DNA from: Sphingomonas sp. 8AM
Lineage (GTDB): Bacteria > Pseudomonadota > Alphaproteobacteria > Sphingomonadales > Sphingomonadaceae
Length of the DNA: 64,000 nucleotides
Assembly (NCBI RefSeq): GCF_902506455.1
Contig: NZ_LR733844.1
Location: forward strand, 846,415 to 910,414
Reading direction: 5' to 3'
How positions within the stretch are numbered: the first letter of the stretch is position 1; each line of letters opens with the position of its first letter. A program made the position numbers and the translations under genes. The notes under the pieces were generated by a model. The model did not search any database. It was not told the origin of the DNA and saw only the letters and a list, made by a program, of their open reading frames with translations. Below, in pieces: positions 1-7,788 of the stretch.

Positions 1-431
1 AAGCGGCCCTGCACATCGGACGGCGCGGCGGAGGCCGGCGACAATTGCAGGCTGTCTAACCCCAGCTCGTAGATCGCCCGCGTCCGCGCATCGACAAGCT
101 CGCTGAGCGGCCGCGACGAGGCGACCGCGTAAAATGACGGTGCGGAGCGATAGCGTAGTCGCCCGGCATTGACCCAGATTCCGGCGACCTGCTCCTTTTC
201 GCGGATCACGATCGACTGCGTCGGGCCCTTGACCACTACTACGACATCCGCGCCCTTGGTATCAGTCGGAGGTCGCCCGCCGGGGTAGATGATCGCCCCG
301 AACAGCAGCAGCTCGGCCCCGGCGAAACTGTAGGCGATGTCGATCTCGCGCTGCGACACGTCGGGCACCAGCACCGGCTTGGCCTGCGCCATCAGCAGCG
401 GCGCAGCGGCGAGCAACAGCGCCGCCCTCAC
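1..431 (-). CDS. TIGR02186 family membrane protein (3' end outside window)
   Basis: This is the first 143 codons of a minus-strand gene that runs off the left edge. Translation gives a signal peptide ending near MAQA, then a domain with DVSQREIDIAYSF and GAELLLFGAI, followed by a VVVVVKGPTQ strand. This pattern matches the TIGR02186 / Alph_Pro_TM family of alphaproteobacterial proteins of unknown function with a C-terminal membrane segment, which would lie outside the window. The GTG start at 431 overlaps the TGA of the upstream TSUP transporter gene as GTGA, so the two are translationally coupled. The family very often sits beside sulfite-exporter TauE/SafE genes, which suggests a shared role in anion handling. 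The role is not known directly. Confidence 0.8.
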   Translation of the reverse strand, partial: MRAALLLAAAPLLMAQAKPVLVPDVSQREIDIAYSFAGAELLLFGAIIYPGGRPPTDTKGADVVVVVKGPTQSIVIREKEQVAGIWVNAGRLRYRSAPSFYAVASSRPLSELVDARTRAIYELGLDSLQLSPASAAPSDVQGR

Positions 432-1342
432 GACAGCTCGACCGTGTAGATTTCGTCGGGTCGCCACCCCAGCCCCAGCGCGATTCGCCCTGCGACCAGC
501 AGCACCATCAGCGCCAGCGCGAGCCGCAGATATTCGGGCCGCGCCTTGGCAGCGAAGCGCGCGCCGACCTGCGCGCCGACCACCGACCCGACCAGCAGCA
601 GCCCGGCGAGCACGATATCGACCGCCTTGGTGGTGGTCGCGTGCACCAGTGTCGCCGCGGCGGTGACGAACAGGATCTGGAACAGGCTGGTGCCGACCAC
701 CACCGCGGTCGACATGCCGAGCAGATAGATCATCGCCGGCACCAGCACGAACCCGCCGCCGACCCCGAGCAGGATCGTCAGGATACCGGTGAAGAACCCG
801 AGCAGCAACGGCGCGAGCGGGGAAATGTACAGCCCCGAGGCATAGAAGCGGGTGCGGAACGGCAGGCTGGCGACCAGCGGATGGTGCCGCCGCCGCCGCG
901 CCGGCGCGCTGCGCCGCCCCTTGGCGATCAGGATCGCGTCGACCGCTTCCTTCAGCATCATCAGCCCGATGGAACCGAGCAGCAGCACATAGGTGATCGC
1001 GATCGTCGTATCGATCTGTCCCCATTGCTGGAGCAGCCGGAACAGCCACGCGCCGAACAGCGAGCCGAGCACGCCGCCGATCACCAGCACCGTCCCCATC
1101 CGCGTATCGACCCCGCCGCGCCGAAAATGCGCGAACACGCCCGACACGCTCGCGCCGGTCACCTGGCTCGCGGCGGAGGCGGCGGCGACGGTCGGGGGGA
1201 TGCCGTAGACGATCAGCAGCGGCGTGGTCAGGAACCCGCCGCCGACCCCGAACATCCCCGACAGCAGCCCGACGCCCGCGCCCAGCGCGATCATCACCAG
1301 AGCGTTCACCGACAGGTTCGCGATCGGCAGATAGATGTCCAT
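428..1342 (-). CDS. TSUP family anion exporter (TauE/SafE type)
   Basis: A 304-residue inner-membrane protein of the sulfite exporter TauE/SafE (TSUP) family, proposed to move sulfite, sulfonates or related anions across the cytoplasmic membrane. The two family repeats are clear: MFGVGGGFLTTP at about residues 30-41 and LLGVGGGFVLVP at about 191-202. Each opens one half of a pseudo-symmetric bundle of about eight helices. An Arg/His-rich cytoplasmic loop (about 142-155) joins the halves. I chose the ATG at 1342 because the protein begins directly with MDIYLP and a membrane segment; a longer frame upstream has only low-complexity Arg/Pro content and crosses the repeat at 1350-1371. It is coupled to the downstream TIGR02186 gene. 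The substrate cannot be read from the sequence. Confidence 0.9.
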   Translation of the reverse strand: MDIYLPIANLSVNALVMIALGAGVGLLSGMFGVGGGFLTTPLLIVYGIPPTVAAASAASQVTGASVSGVFAHFRRGGVDTRMGTVLVIGGVLGSLFGAWLFRLLQQWGQIDTTIAITYVLLLGSIGLMMLKEAVDAILIAKGRRSAPARRRRHHPLVASLPFRTRFYASGLYISPLAPLLLGFFTGILTILLGVGGGFVLVPAMIYLLGMSTAVVVGTSLFQILFVTAAATLVHATTTKAVDIVLAGLLLVGSVVGAQVGARFAAKARPEYLRLALALMVLLVAGRIALGLGWRPDEIYTVELS

Positions 1343-1349
1343 GACGGCT

Positions 1350-1662
1350 AGGGTCTGTACCCGGTTGCAACGCGGTCGTGACGGAGCGGCTTCTGGCGCC
1401 GGACCAGGAGCGAGGAGGGAGCGATGCTGATGCATCGCGACCGACGCGCCAATATCCGCCGATCGCGTAGCGAGCGCCCGGGGTAGGCCGTCCATGTGCA
1501 GGTCGCCGTGCCCCCGGCATAACAGACATCGCCCGGCGGGACGACGTCACCTGCACATTGTCGCTTGCCTGCGGGTAGCTCTGCTACCTGACTGCGCTGC
1601 GCTCCTTGTGGGCGGCCTTCCACGGGCGATCACGATCCTTGTTGCAACCGGGTACAGACCCT
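1350..1662. mobile_element. Inverted-repeat-bounded element, possible MITE remnant
   Basis: The 353-bp gap between the TSUP gene and the NfrA-like gene is mostly filled by a segment whose ends are a perfect 22-bp inverted repeat, 1350-1371 and 1641-1662. The outer part of the left arm reads agggtctgtaccc. A looser match continues inward (ggtcgtgac against ggatcgtgat). Inside lie a second 10-bp inverted repeat (atgtgcaggt at 1494-1503, acctgcacat at 1549-1558) and a 6-bp stem hairpin at 1574-1588. No transposase or convincing gene is present and I see no clear target-site duplication. A non-autonomous mobile element is the simplest reading. A large structured untranslated region is the alternative. 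Confidence 0.45.
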
Positions 1663-1695
1663 TGCACCGCTAGCGGGTTCAGGGCCGCGATGCCA

Positions 1696-2697
1696 TCAAT
1701 AGTCGGTGCCGATCGACAGCGCCGGCCCCGACCCGGGCCGCGCGGCGCCCGCGATGCGCTGTCGCCATTCCAGCGCCACGCGCAGGTGCACCGCGTCCGT
1801 CACCGGCAGATCGACGGCCGCCGCGGGGCCGATGTCCAGCCGCCGTGCGCCGCGCTGCGCGCCGCCCCACAGGCCCAGGCTGATCGACAGGCTCGCGCCG
1901 TCGTTGCGCCGCACGACCGGCCGGGCGAGGCGCACCGCACCATCGGCATACGCCTCCACATCGTCGCGGAGCACCGCGCCGGCCTGCGCATAGCCCTCCA
2001 GTCGAAAACCGGCGGCAAGCGCCTGGTCGCTCACCCCGCCGACCAAGCCGAGCGCGCTGCCACCGCGCTGGCTGGTGAGCCCGACGCGGCGTTCCGCGAC
2101 GACCCGCACCGGCAGCGCGGTTGGTCGCCACTCGAAACCGATGGCGGCTTCCTGCTGGCGCGTGTCGAGCGCCGCCGCAACGCGGGCCGCGATGGCGACG
2201 TTGCCCTGCGCGTCGAGCACGCGTGCAACCCGGAAGCCGGCTTGCGCGCCCCCGAGCTGCGGGGTCGCTACTCCGATGCCGTTCCCGCCCCCGCGCCACA
2301 TCGCCCAGCCGCTTGCCGACCAGCGGTGCATGGAGGGAAGTGCCGGGGGCGGGCTGTAGGGGTTCATCGCCAAGCCGACCGGCGCTCGATCCACCGCCGA
2401 CGTCAGCGGGGTCGACCCCGCCGCGTCGCTCAAGCCGATGCTGACGGGGCGTTCCCTGCGCGCCACTTTCATCCGGGTCGATGGTGGCCGCCCAGCGGTT
2501 GTCAGCGGGACGGCTGCGTTCGCCCGTGGATTGCCGATGAACGCGAGTTGCCGCTCTTCCTGCCCGCTGGTTCGTCGCATCACGTGCCGGAGCGTGCGTG
2601 CAGCAGGCGGGCTGGGCCAAAGCTGCCAGACGCGCATCCCGATCCATGCCCCGAGCACCAGCACGAGGAAGCGCAGCGGACGCCCGCCCCCGCTCAC
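1696..2697 (-). CDS. NfrA C-terminal-like outer-membrane protein
   Basis: A 333-residue protein with an N-terminal hydrophobic segment (about 7-23), a Pro/Arg-rich spacer, and from about residue 170 a beta-rich domain. That domain contains GGAQAGFRVAR, VVAERRVGL, YAQAGAV and LGLWGGAQRGARRLDIGP, and ends in ALSIGTDY with a terminal aromatic. This resembles the C-terminal domain of NfrA, the phage N4 receptor and partner of the NfrB glycosyltransferase. E. coli NfrA is about 990 residues with many TPRs; those repeats are absent here. The GTG start at 2697 overlaps the TGA of the upstream glycosyltransferase as GTGA, so the two are made together. I infer a role in exporting the upstream enzyme's glycan. 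The family match is from memory of the pattern. Confidence 0.6.
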   Translation of the reverse strand: MSGGGRPLRFLVLVLGAWIGMRVWQLWPSPPAARTLRHVMRRTSGQEERQLAFIGNPRANAAVPLTTAGRPPSTRMKVARRERPVSIGLSDAAGSTPLTSAVDRAPVGLAMNPYSPPPALPSMHRWSASGWAMWRGGGNGIGVATPQLGGAQAGFRVARVLDAQGNVAIAARVAAALDTRQQEAAIGFEWRPTALPVRVVAERRVGLTSQRGGSALGLVGGVSDQALAAGFRLEGYAQAGAVLRDDVEAYADGAVRLARPVVRRNDGASLSISLGLWGGAQRGARRLDIGPAAAVDLPVTDAVHLRVALEWRQRIAGAARPGSGPALSIGTDY

Positions 2698-4055
2698 GAT
2701 GCGTCCGGAAGCTGGTCCGGAAAACGGTGCGCGGTCTTGTCCCAGTGCGGAGGGGCGCCGAAGAGAGTGGCGACATAGCGTGTCAGCGCGCGCCGCGCCG
2801 CGAGCATCGCAATGCCGTTGGCGACCACCATGCGCGGCACCGACCAGCATCCTTCGCGCCAGCCATGTTCCGCCGCCGTGTGGAGTGCCCGCGCGATCAG
2901 GCGCCAGCAGAGCAGCCCCGTGTTGAGCATCAGCAACATCCGCAGCCCCGCGCCGACCGGCGGCACGCCGCTGCCGGTCAGCGCATGGGCCAGCGACGAC
3001 AGCCCCCAGCCGACCAGCGCGAGATACGCGGCGAGCAGCGCCGAGACCGCCAGCAGCCCGCGCCGATCACGCATCCGCATCCAATATTCCGCTGCGTGGC
3101 GCCGTGGGCCCCAGCCGGTACGATCCCAGCCCGACAGCGCGATCCCGGCGATCCAGCGCGCCTTCTGGCGAACCGCGGTGTCGATCGTATCGGGAAAGAA
3201 GGCGCGCGTCGCGATCAGCCGACCATCGGCAACGTCCCGGCAGCGCACGAAACGCGCCGGCAACCCCAAAGCGGCGACACGCAACCCGAGTTCGTAATCC
3301 TCGGTCAGGCTCTGCGGCTCGAAAGGCATGCCGCATTGCCCCGCCAGCCGATCGAGCGCATCGCGGCGGATCGCGCATCCTACCCCGGCCAACGGTATCG
3401 ACGCCGCCAGCGCCGAGCGCACCATCAGGTCGCGGCGGTGCGACTCGGCGAATTCGTCCGCGTAATGACCGGACACCAACCGGCGATGTGGATCGATCAG
3501 CGGGATGACCGGTAATTGCACCAGTGCGGCGTCGCGCAGATGATCGTCGAAAAGCCGCAGCTCGGCCGGGTCGACGACATCCTCCGCGTCGTGCAGCACG
3601 ATCGCGGCGGTGGTCCGCCGCTGCCCCGCCTCCTCCGCGACGAGCGTGCGCCACAGTTGGTTGAGGCAATCGGCCTTAGTCGTCGGCCCGTCCTGCATAC
3701 CCACCACCACCCGCACGCGCGCGTCGCCGGCCGCCACTGCATTCGCCGCCGTCACGGTTCCGGGGTCGTTGGGATAGCAGCCGACATACAGCCGGTAATC
3801 GGGGTGGTCGTAGCGGGCCAGCGTCGCGCGCAGCATCGCGCCGATCACCTGTTGCTCGTCCCACGCCGGCACGAACACCGCGAGCGGCAGCGGCGGCGCG
3901 CGCGGTACGTCGGCGAAGCTCGGCTCGGGGCGCCGCACCCGCCACCAGACCAGATCCATGAGGAGATCGTCGGCGCCGCCCAGCAGGATCACCACGGCAG
4001 CGAATAGCGCCAGTTCGGCGACCGCACGATCGAACACGCCTAGCAATGCGGTCAT
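2694..4055 (-). CDS. NfrB-like GT2 family inner-membrane glycosyltransferase
   Basis: A 453-residue processive-type GT2 glycosyltransferase. Visible elements in order: an N-terminal membrane helix (about 11-26), PAWDEQ (63-68), the acidic HDAED motif (155-159), TEDYELGLR (251-259), QKARW (297-301, the QxxRW motif of processive synthases), and C-terminal membrane helices at about 335-352 and 370-390. It is closest in layout to NfrB, but E. coli NfrB is about 745 residues and carries a c-di-GMP-binding MshEN domain at its C terminus. That domain is missing, so c-di-GMP control of this enzyme is not expected by that route. I used the ATG at 4055; a GTG at 4130 would add 25 residues without improving the helix. 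It is coupled to the NfrA-like gene. Confidence 0.75.
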   Translation of the reverse strand: MTALLGVFDRAVAELALFAAVVILLGGADDLLMDLVWWRVRRPEPSFADVPRAPPLPLAVFVPAWDEQQVIGAMLRATLARYDHPDYRLYVGCYPNDPGTVTAANAVAAGDARVRVVVGMQDGPTTKADCLNQLWRTLVAEEAGQRRTTAAIVLHDAEDVVDPAELRLFDDHLRDAALVQLPVIPLIDPHRRLVSGHYADEFAESHRRDLMVRSALAASIPLAGVGCAIRRDALDRLAGQCGMPFEPQSLTEDYELGLRVAALGLPARFVRCRDVADGRLIATRAFFPDTIDTAVRQKARWIAGIALSGWDRTGWGPRRHAAEYWMRMRDRRGLLAVSALLAAYLALVGWGLSSLAHALTGSGVPPVGAGLRMLLMLNTGLLCWRLIARALHTAAEHGWREGCWSVPRMVVANGIAMLAARRALTRYVATLFGAPPHWDKTAHRFPDQLPDAS

Positions 4056-4276
4056 CACCCGCGGCGATCCATGCTGTTGCCCCCCGAGTGCCGCATCGAT
4101 GGCGAAACTGTGGCAGAAAAGCAACGCCACGAAAGAAGCGTCAGGGCGGTGCGAACCGAATGATTAATGGCGCGTTGCCGACGCGGTCCCCTTTCCCCCT
4201 TTCGGGACCGGTGCCGACCCAAGCCGGTACCGGCCGCGCCGTCGCGTTACTGGCGGCGCGGCCGAATCGCCGGTCT

Positions 4277-4822
4277 TTAGAAGTAGAAGCCGCGCACGAC
4301 GTCGAGCACGATCCCGCGACGCTGATCGACCAGCAGCGCGTCGTCGTAATGGCGCACCCAACGCGCGCGGCCCGGCGCTGTCGGAAGCCGGTACCGCCAC
4401 GGGTCGGCGATCACGTACCGCGTACCATAATAGGACGGCGCGATCCGTCCGCCGGGCCGAAAAGCCTGGTAGCGGAACGGGGCCTGCCAGCCGCCGCGCG
4501 CGTAAAGGTCGCGATGCCCGGCGCGCCACTGCTGCATGTCGGCGCGCCATTCGCGGCGATCGCGCTGCCACTGACGTTGCTGGCGGAGGTCGCGGCGGTC
4601 CTCGCGATAGTCGCGGCGGGCGTCGCGCAAATCGTCGCGTTGCGCGCGGGCATCACGCCAGTCCCCACGCACGCGGGCCCGGTCAAGCTGGCGCTGCTCC
4701 TGGCGAATGTCCTGCCGGTCACGGCGCAGCTCGTCGCGCGATTGTGCGGCGACGGGGGCCGATGCGACCACGCCGGACAGCGCGGTCGCGGCAAGCAGGG
4801 CGGCGGTGACAAGGTGACGCAT
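4277..4822 (-). CDS. RcnB family periplasmic protein
   Basis: A 181-residue secreted protein with a cleavable signal peptide (about 1-26, ending PVAAQ). A long run of alternating Arg, Asp and Gln follows (about 29-105, likely a charged helix), then a compact C-terminal domain with YYGTRYVIADPWRYRLP and a final DVVRGFYF. That C-terminal pattern is the RcnB domain; the E. coli member is needed for nickel and cobalt homeostasis. Sphingomonads carry many RcnB paralogues, so metal handling should not be assumed for this copy. I started at MRHLVTA because the 16 residues upstream are Arg-rich and would spoil the signal peptide. It appears to be a single-gene unit. Confidence 0.8.
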   Translation of the reverse strand: MRHLVTAALLAATALSGVVASAPVAAQSRDELRRDRQDIRQEQRQLDRARVRGDWRDARAQRDDLRDARRDYREDRRDLRQQRQWQRDRREWRADMQQWRAGHRDLYARGGWQAPFRYQAFRPGGRIAPSYYGTRYVIADPWRYRLPTAPGRARWVRHYDDALLVDQRRGIVLDVVRGFYF

Positions 4823-4940
4823 CACATATCCTCCATGACGACGACGCGGCCCGTGCCGCATCGTTGTCATGAAGATGGCGCTCCTGCGCTGAACCGAGCG
4901 CGAACGCGAGCGTCAGCAAAGCGACAGGATTATCTATCAG

Positions 4941-5408
4941 TTACTGGCCGTTACGCCCGGTCGGGCCGGCTCCACCCGGGCCACCCGCGGCACCGACTGC
5001 GCCGATATTGCCGAACAGGTCCTGGAAGAACCCGCGCTCGCGGCCGAGCGTCGGAGTCGTCTTCCCGTACGGCTTCAGGCTGACCACCTGCTCCACCCCC
5101 GACTTGCGGATCGCGCTGACATTCCCGCCCTGATCGAAGCTGATCTGCAAGGTCAGCTGGTCCTTCGGACGCGGGGCATTGAACGCATAATTGCGGCTGT
5201 CGCGCGCGATATAATACCAGTCGCCTTGATTGAACTGGCTCGCAAAGCTGGGGGTGCCGAGCGTGGCGAGCACCGACTGGCGATTGTCAACACCCGGCTG
5301 GATCGCGTTCACCAGGTCGGCGTCGACGATATAGCCCTGATGCGAGCGGAGCGGAGCACAGCCCGCGGCAAGAACGCCGGCCAGGGCAAGGAAGATCAGC
5401 GGGCGCAT
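4941..5408 (-). CDS. bamE: Outer membrane protein assembly factor BamE
   Basis: A 155-residue lipoprotein. The signal peptide ends in the lipobox LAAGC, so Cys17 is the lipidated residue. The mature part has the SmpA/OmlA (BamE) fold signature: AIQPGVDNRQSVLATLGTPS, then GDWYYIARD and LTLQISFDQGGNVSAI. BamE is the small lipoprotein of the BAM complex that inserts beta-barrels into the outer membrane. The C terminus is a flexible tail rich in Gly, Ala and Pro (about 130-155), not part of the fold. It is transcribed divergently from the cytochrome chaperone gene across a 120-bp gap. ATG 5408 is preferred because it places the lipobox at the usual distance. Confidence 0.92.
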   Translation of the reverse strand: MRPLIFLALAGVLAAGCAPLRSHQGYIVDADLVNAIQPGVDNRQSVLATLGTPSFASQFNQGDWYYIARDSRNYAFNAPRPKDQLTLQISFDQGGNVSAIRKSGVEQVVSLKPYGKTTPTLGRERGFFQDLFGNIGAVGAAGGPGGAGPTGRNGQ

Positions 5409-5528
5409 CAATACTCCGGTCACAGGCGCGCGTGGACTTTGCGGCCGTCCGCCTCAATATGCCCAGCGGCGCGGCGAAACAAGCGCGCGCCCGCAACGGA
5501 TCGCGCGGAGCGGTGAAGGGATGATCTG

Positions 5529-6038
5529 GTGGGCTGGTTGACCAAGGTGCTGGGACGACGCGATCGCGATGCCGCGCTGCCGCTGTACGATGCAGTCGTC
5601 GCGCGGGCGCGGGCGCCGCATTGGTATCTGGACGGGTCAGTGCCGGATACGCTCGACGGCCGGTTTGACATGGTCGCGGCGGTGCTGGCCATGGTGCTGC
5701 TGCGGCTGGAGGACGATCCGGACGGCGCCGAGCCGATTGCGCAACTGACCGAGCGGTTTGTCGACGACATGGACGCGCAGGTCCGTCAGATCGGCTTCGG
5801 CGACATGGTCGTGGGCAAGCATATCGGAAAGATGATGGGGATGCTGGGCGGCCGACTCGGCGCCTATCGCGACGGGCTGGCCGGGGGCGGGCTCGATGCC
5901 GCGCTGGTCCGCAATCTGTATCGCGGCACGGCCCCCGATCCGGCAGCGGTCACGCATGTGCGCGACGCGCTGATCGCATTGCGCACGTCGCTTGCGGCCG
6001 TGCCGCTGCCGCAATTGATGGAAGGACGATGGGCATGA
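5529..6038 (+). CDS. Ubiquinol-cytochrome c chaperone family protein
   Basis: A 169-residue soluble protein of the Ubiq_cyt_C_chap family (CBP3/UQCC1 relatives), which assist maturation of cytochrome b in the bc1 complex. Supporting segments are YDAVVARARAPHWYLDG near the N terminus, FDMVAAVLAMVLLRLE (about 48-63), FVDDMDAQVRQIGFGDMVVGK (about 77-97, the most conserved block) and GGRLGAYRDGL. The GTG start at 5529 follows a gaaggga ribosome-binding sequence. The stop overlaps the next gene's start as ATGA, a coupling with DUF177 that is common in alphaproteobacteria. Confidence 0.85.
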   Translation: MGWLTKVLGRRDRDAALPLYDAVVARARAPHWYLDGSVPDTLDGRFDMVAAVLAMVLLRLEDDPDGAEPIAQLTERFVDDMDAQVRQIGFGDMVVGKHIGKMMGMLGGRLGAYRDGLAGGGLDAALVRNLYRGTAPDPAAVTHVRDALIALRTSLAAVPLPQLMEGRWA

Positions 6039-6565
6039 CGACGGAATTTTCGCGGGTCGAGCGCCTCGACACGATCGGCGGCGAGGAGCGTCAGGTGACG
6101 ATCGAGGCCAATGCCAACGAGCGAGAGGCGCTCGCACGGCGCTTCGGCCTCGTGGCGCTCGACCGGTTGGCCGCGACGTTCGCGATCCGGCGCGACGCGG
6201 CGGCGGTGGTCGCACGGGGCCGGGTCAGCGCATCGGTCGTGCAGAGCTGCACCGTCACCGCTGTGCCCCTGACTGCCCGTGTCGAGGAAGACGTCGCGTT
6301 GCGCTTCGTACAGCCGAGCGGCGGTACCGGCGGTGACGACGAGATCGAGCTGTCGGGCGAAGCGCTCGACACGATCGAGATCGAGGGCGGCGGAGTCGAT
6401 CTCGGCGAAGCCGCGGCGGAGACGATGGCGCTGGCGCTCGACCCGTTCCCGCGCAGCCCCGACGCCGCGGCAGTGCTGAGGCAGGCGGGTGTACTCAGCG
6501 AGGAGGAAGCCGGCGCATTCGGCGCGCTCAAGGAGCTGAAGGCGAAGCTGGAAGGGAAAGGCTGA
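6035..6565 (+). CDS. DUF177 (YceD) family protein
   Basis: A 176-residue DUF177/YceD protein. In other bacteria this family is linked to 23S rRNA and ribosome biogenesis, and its gene usually precedes rpmF and plsX, neither of which is here. Recognisable blocks are VRGRVSASVVQSCTVTAVPL-like sequence (about 62-80, here ARGRVSASVVQSCTVT), the acidic stretch DDEIELSGEALDTIEIEGGGVDLG and LALDPFPRSP. The single conserved Cys is present (SCTV). Start 6035 (MTTEF) gives the classic 4-bp ATGA overlap with the chaperone gene; an earlier GTG would add two residues. Confidence 0.85.
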   Translation: MTTEFSRVERLDTIGGEERQVTIEANANEREALARRFGLVALDRLAATFAIRRDAAAVVARGRVSASVVQSCTVTAVPLTARVEEDVALRFVQPSGGTGGDDEIELSGEALDTIEIEGGGVDLGEAAAETMALALDPFPRSPDAAAVLRQAGVLSEEEAGAFGALKELKAKLEGKG

Positions 6566-6571
6566 TCGCGC

Positions 6572-7255
6572 TCAGCGGTTGAGCACGTTGATCGCTTCGT
6601 GGACGCGCGCCTCGGCCTCGGCGCGCGGCAGCCCCGGCGGGATCGGTTCGCCGATCCGGATCGTGACGATGCCGGGCCGCTTGGCGCCCTTCTTGGGCAA
6701 CAACCGCCCGCTGTCGAGCGCGATCGGCACGACCGGCAGCGCCAGCGCCTTGTACAGCCCCGCGAAACCGGAGCGGAGCGGCGGCGACTCGCCGTGCGGC
6801 ACGCGCGTCCCCTCGGCATAGACCACCACCGACCGTCCGGTGCCGCGCACCGCGGCCGCTTCCTTCATCATCGCGCGCAGCGCCCCGGCCGACGCTTCGC
6901 GATCGACGACGATCGCGCCATATTGCACTGCCGACCAGCCCCATAAGGGAATGCGCATCAGCTCGCGCTTGAGCACCATGGCGGGCGAGCCAAGGATCAG
7001 CTGCAGCTCCAGCGTCTCGTACATCGCTTCATGCTTGGCGACGTACAGATACTGCCCGACCGGCACCTCGCCCTCGACTCGCGCCCGGATGCCCAGGATC
7101 GCGCGCAGCAGCACGCGATGCAGCCGCGACCAGCGATCGGCGTGCGTGATCACCACGCGTTGCCCGAACAGCGCCGCGATCGGCGTCGTCGCGACGATCG
7201 GCACCGACGCGGTGTAGAAGATCACGCGGAAAATGATCGTGCGCAGCCAGTTCAC
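6572..7255 (-). CDS. plsC: 1-acyl-sn-glycerol-3-phosphate acyltransferase (PlsC family)
   Basis: A 227-residue lysophospholipid acyltransferase that adds the second acyl chain to lysophosphatidic acid at the inner membrane. The catalytic HX4D motif appears as KHEAMYE, with an acidic Glu replacing the usual Asp after a one-residue spacing variation, as in many alphaproteobacterial members. The downstream EGTRVPHGE block fits the glycerol-3-phosphate-binding motif. A membrane helix lies at about 5-25. The GTG start at 7255 overlaps the ydcF stop as GTGA, so it is the last gene of ftsE-ftsX-ydcF-plsC. Codons upstream of 7255 are out-of-frame ydcF sequence. Confidence 0.88.
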   Translation of the reverse strand: MNWLRTIIFRVIFYTASVPIVATTPIAALFGQRVVITHADRWSRLHRVLLRAILGIRARVEGEVPVGQYLYVAKHEAMYETLELQLILGSPAMVLKRELMRIPLWGWSAVQYGAIVVDREASAGALRAMMKEAAAVRGTGRSVVVYAEGTRVPHGESPPLRSGFAGLYKALALPVVPIALDSGRLLPKKGAKRPGIVTIRIGEPIPPGLPRAEAEARVHEAINVLNR

Positions 7256-7788
7256 CTGAGTCGCTCTCCCCACAGCACCACGCGGCGCAGTAGCAGCTTG
7301 TTGTATTCGTTGAACGCCTGCGTCAGCGTCGGCTGCGCATCGACCCCGTCGACCAGCACCGACACCCCGTCCCCCAGCGCGGGGCCGAGCTCCAGCGCGG
7401 CGCGGCGCGCATGCCAGTTCGAGGTCACCAGCCGGATCGAACGATAGCCCCGCGCGCGCACCCAAGCGGCAGTTTCCTCGGCGTTGCTACGCGTATCGAC
7501 CGCTTCGGCGCCAAGGTCGACACAGCACGCGATCGTCGTGGCATGCCCCGCGACGCGCGCGAGGTCGGCCCGGGTCACCCCCGGCGCGGTGCCGGTCACC
7601 AGCATCCGCCGCGCCCGGCCATGCTCCAGGAGATCGAGCCCGCGCGCGGTCCGTCCGGCCGCGCCGGTCGGCACGACGATCCCATCAGTGCGCACATCGG
7701 GATCGGCGGGCTGTGGCAGCGCCAGCATGAAGACCGCGAAGCCCAGCATCCACACCAGCAGCGCGAGCGCGACGAAGCGGCGGATCAT
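7252..7788 (-). CDS. YdcF family (DUF218) protein
   Basis: A 178-residue DUF218/YdcF-type protein with an N-terminal membrane anchor (RFVALALLVWMLGFAVFML). The globular domain follows: DGIVVPTGAAGRTARGLDLL, MLVTGTAPG, STRSNAEETA-like sequence (here VDTRSNAEETAAWV) and VTSNWHARRA. Members such as SanA and ElyC affect cell-envelope integrity. The reaction is unknown. ATG 7788 overlaps the ftsX stop as ATGA and its own stop overlaps plsC as GTGA, so it sits inside a tightly coupled four-gene operon. That position suggests envelope work tied to division. Confidence 0.85.
   Translation of the reverse strand: MIRRFVALALLVWMLGFAVFMLALPQPADPDVRTDGIVVPTGAAGRTARGLDLLEHGRARRMLVTGTAPGVTRADLARVAGHATTIACCVDLGAEAVDTRSNAEETAAWVRARGYRSIRLVTSNWHARRAALELGPALGDGVSVLVDGVDAQPTLTQAFNEYNKLLLRRVVLWGERLR

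Noticed and set aside
1606..2778. Long plus-strand frame opposite the NfrA-like gene
   Set aside because: Arg/Ala/Pro-rich shadow of a GC-rich gene, no domain.
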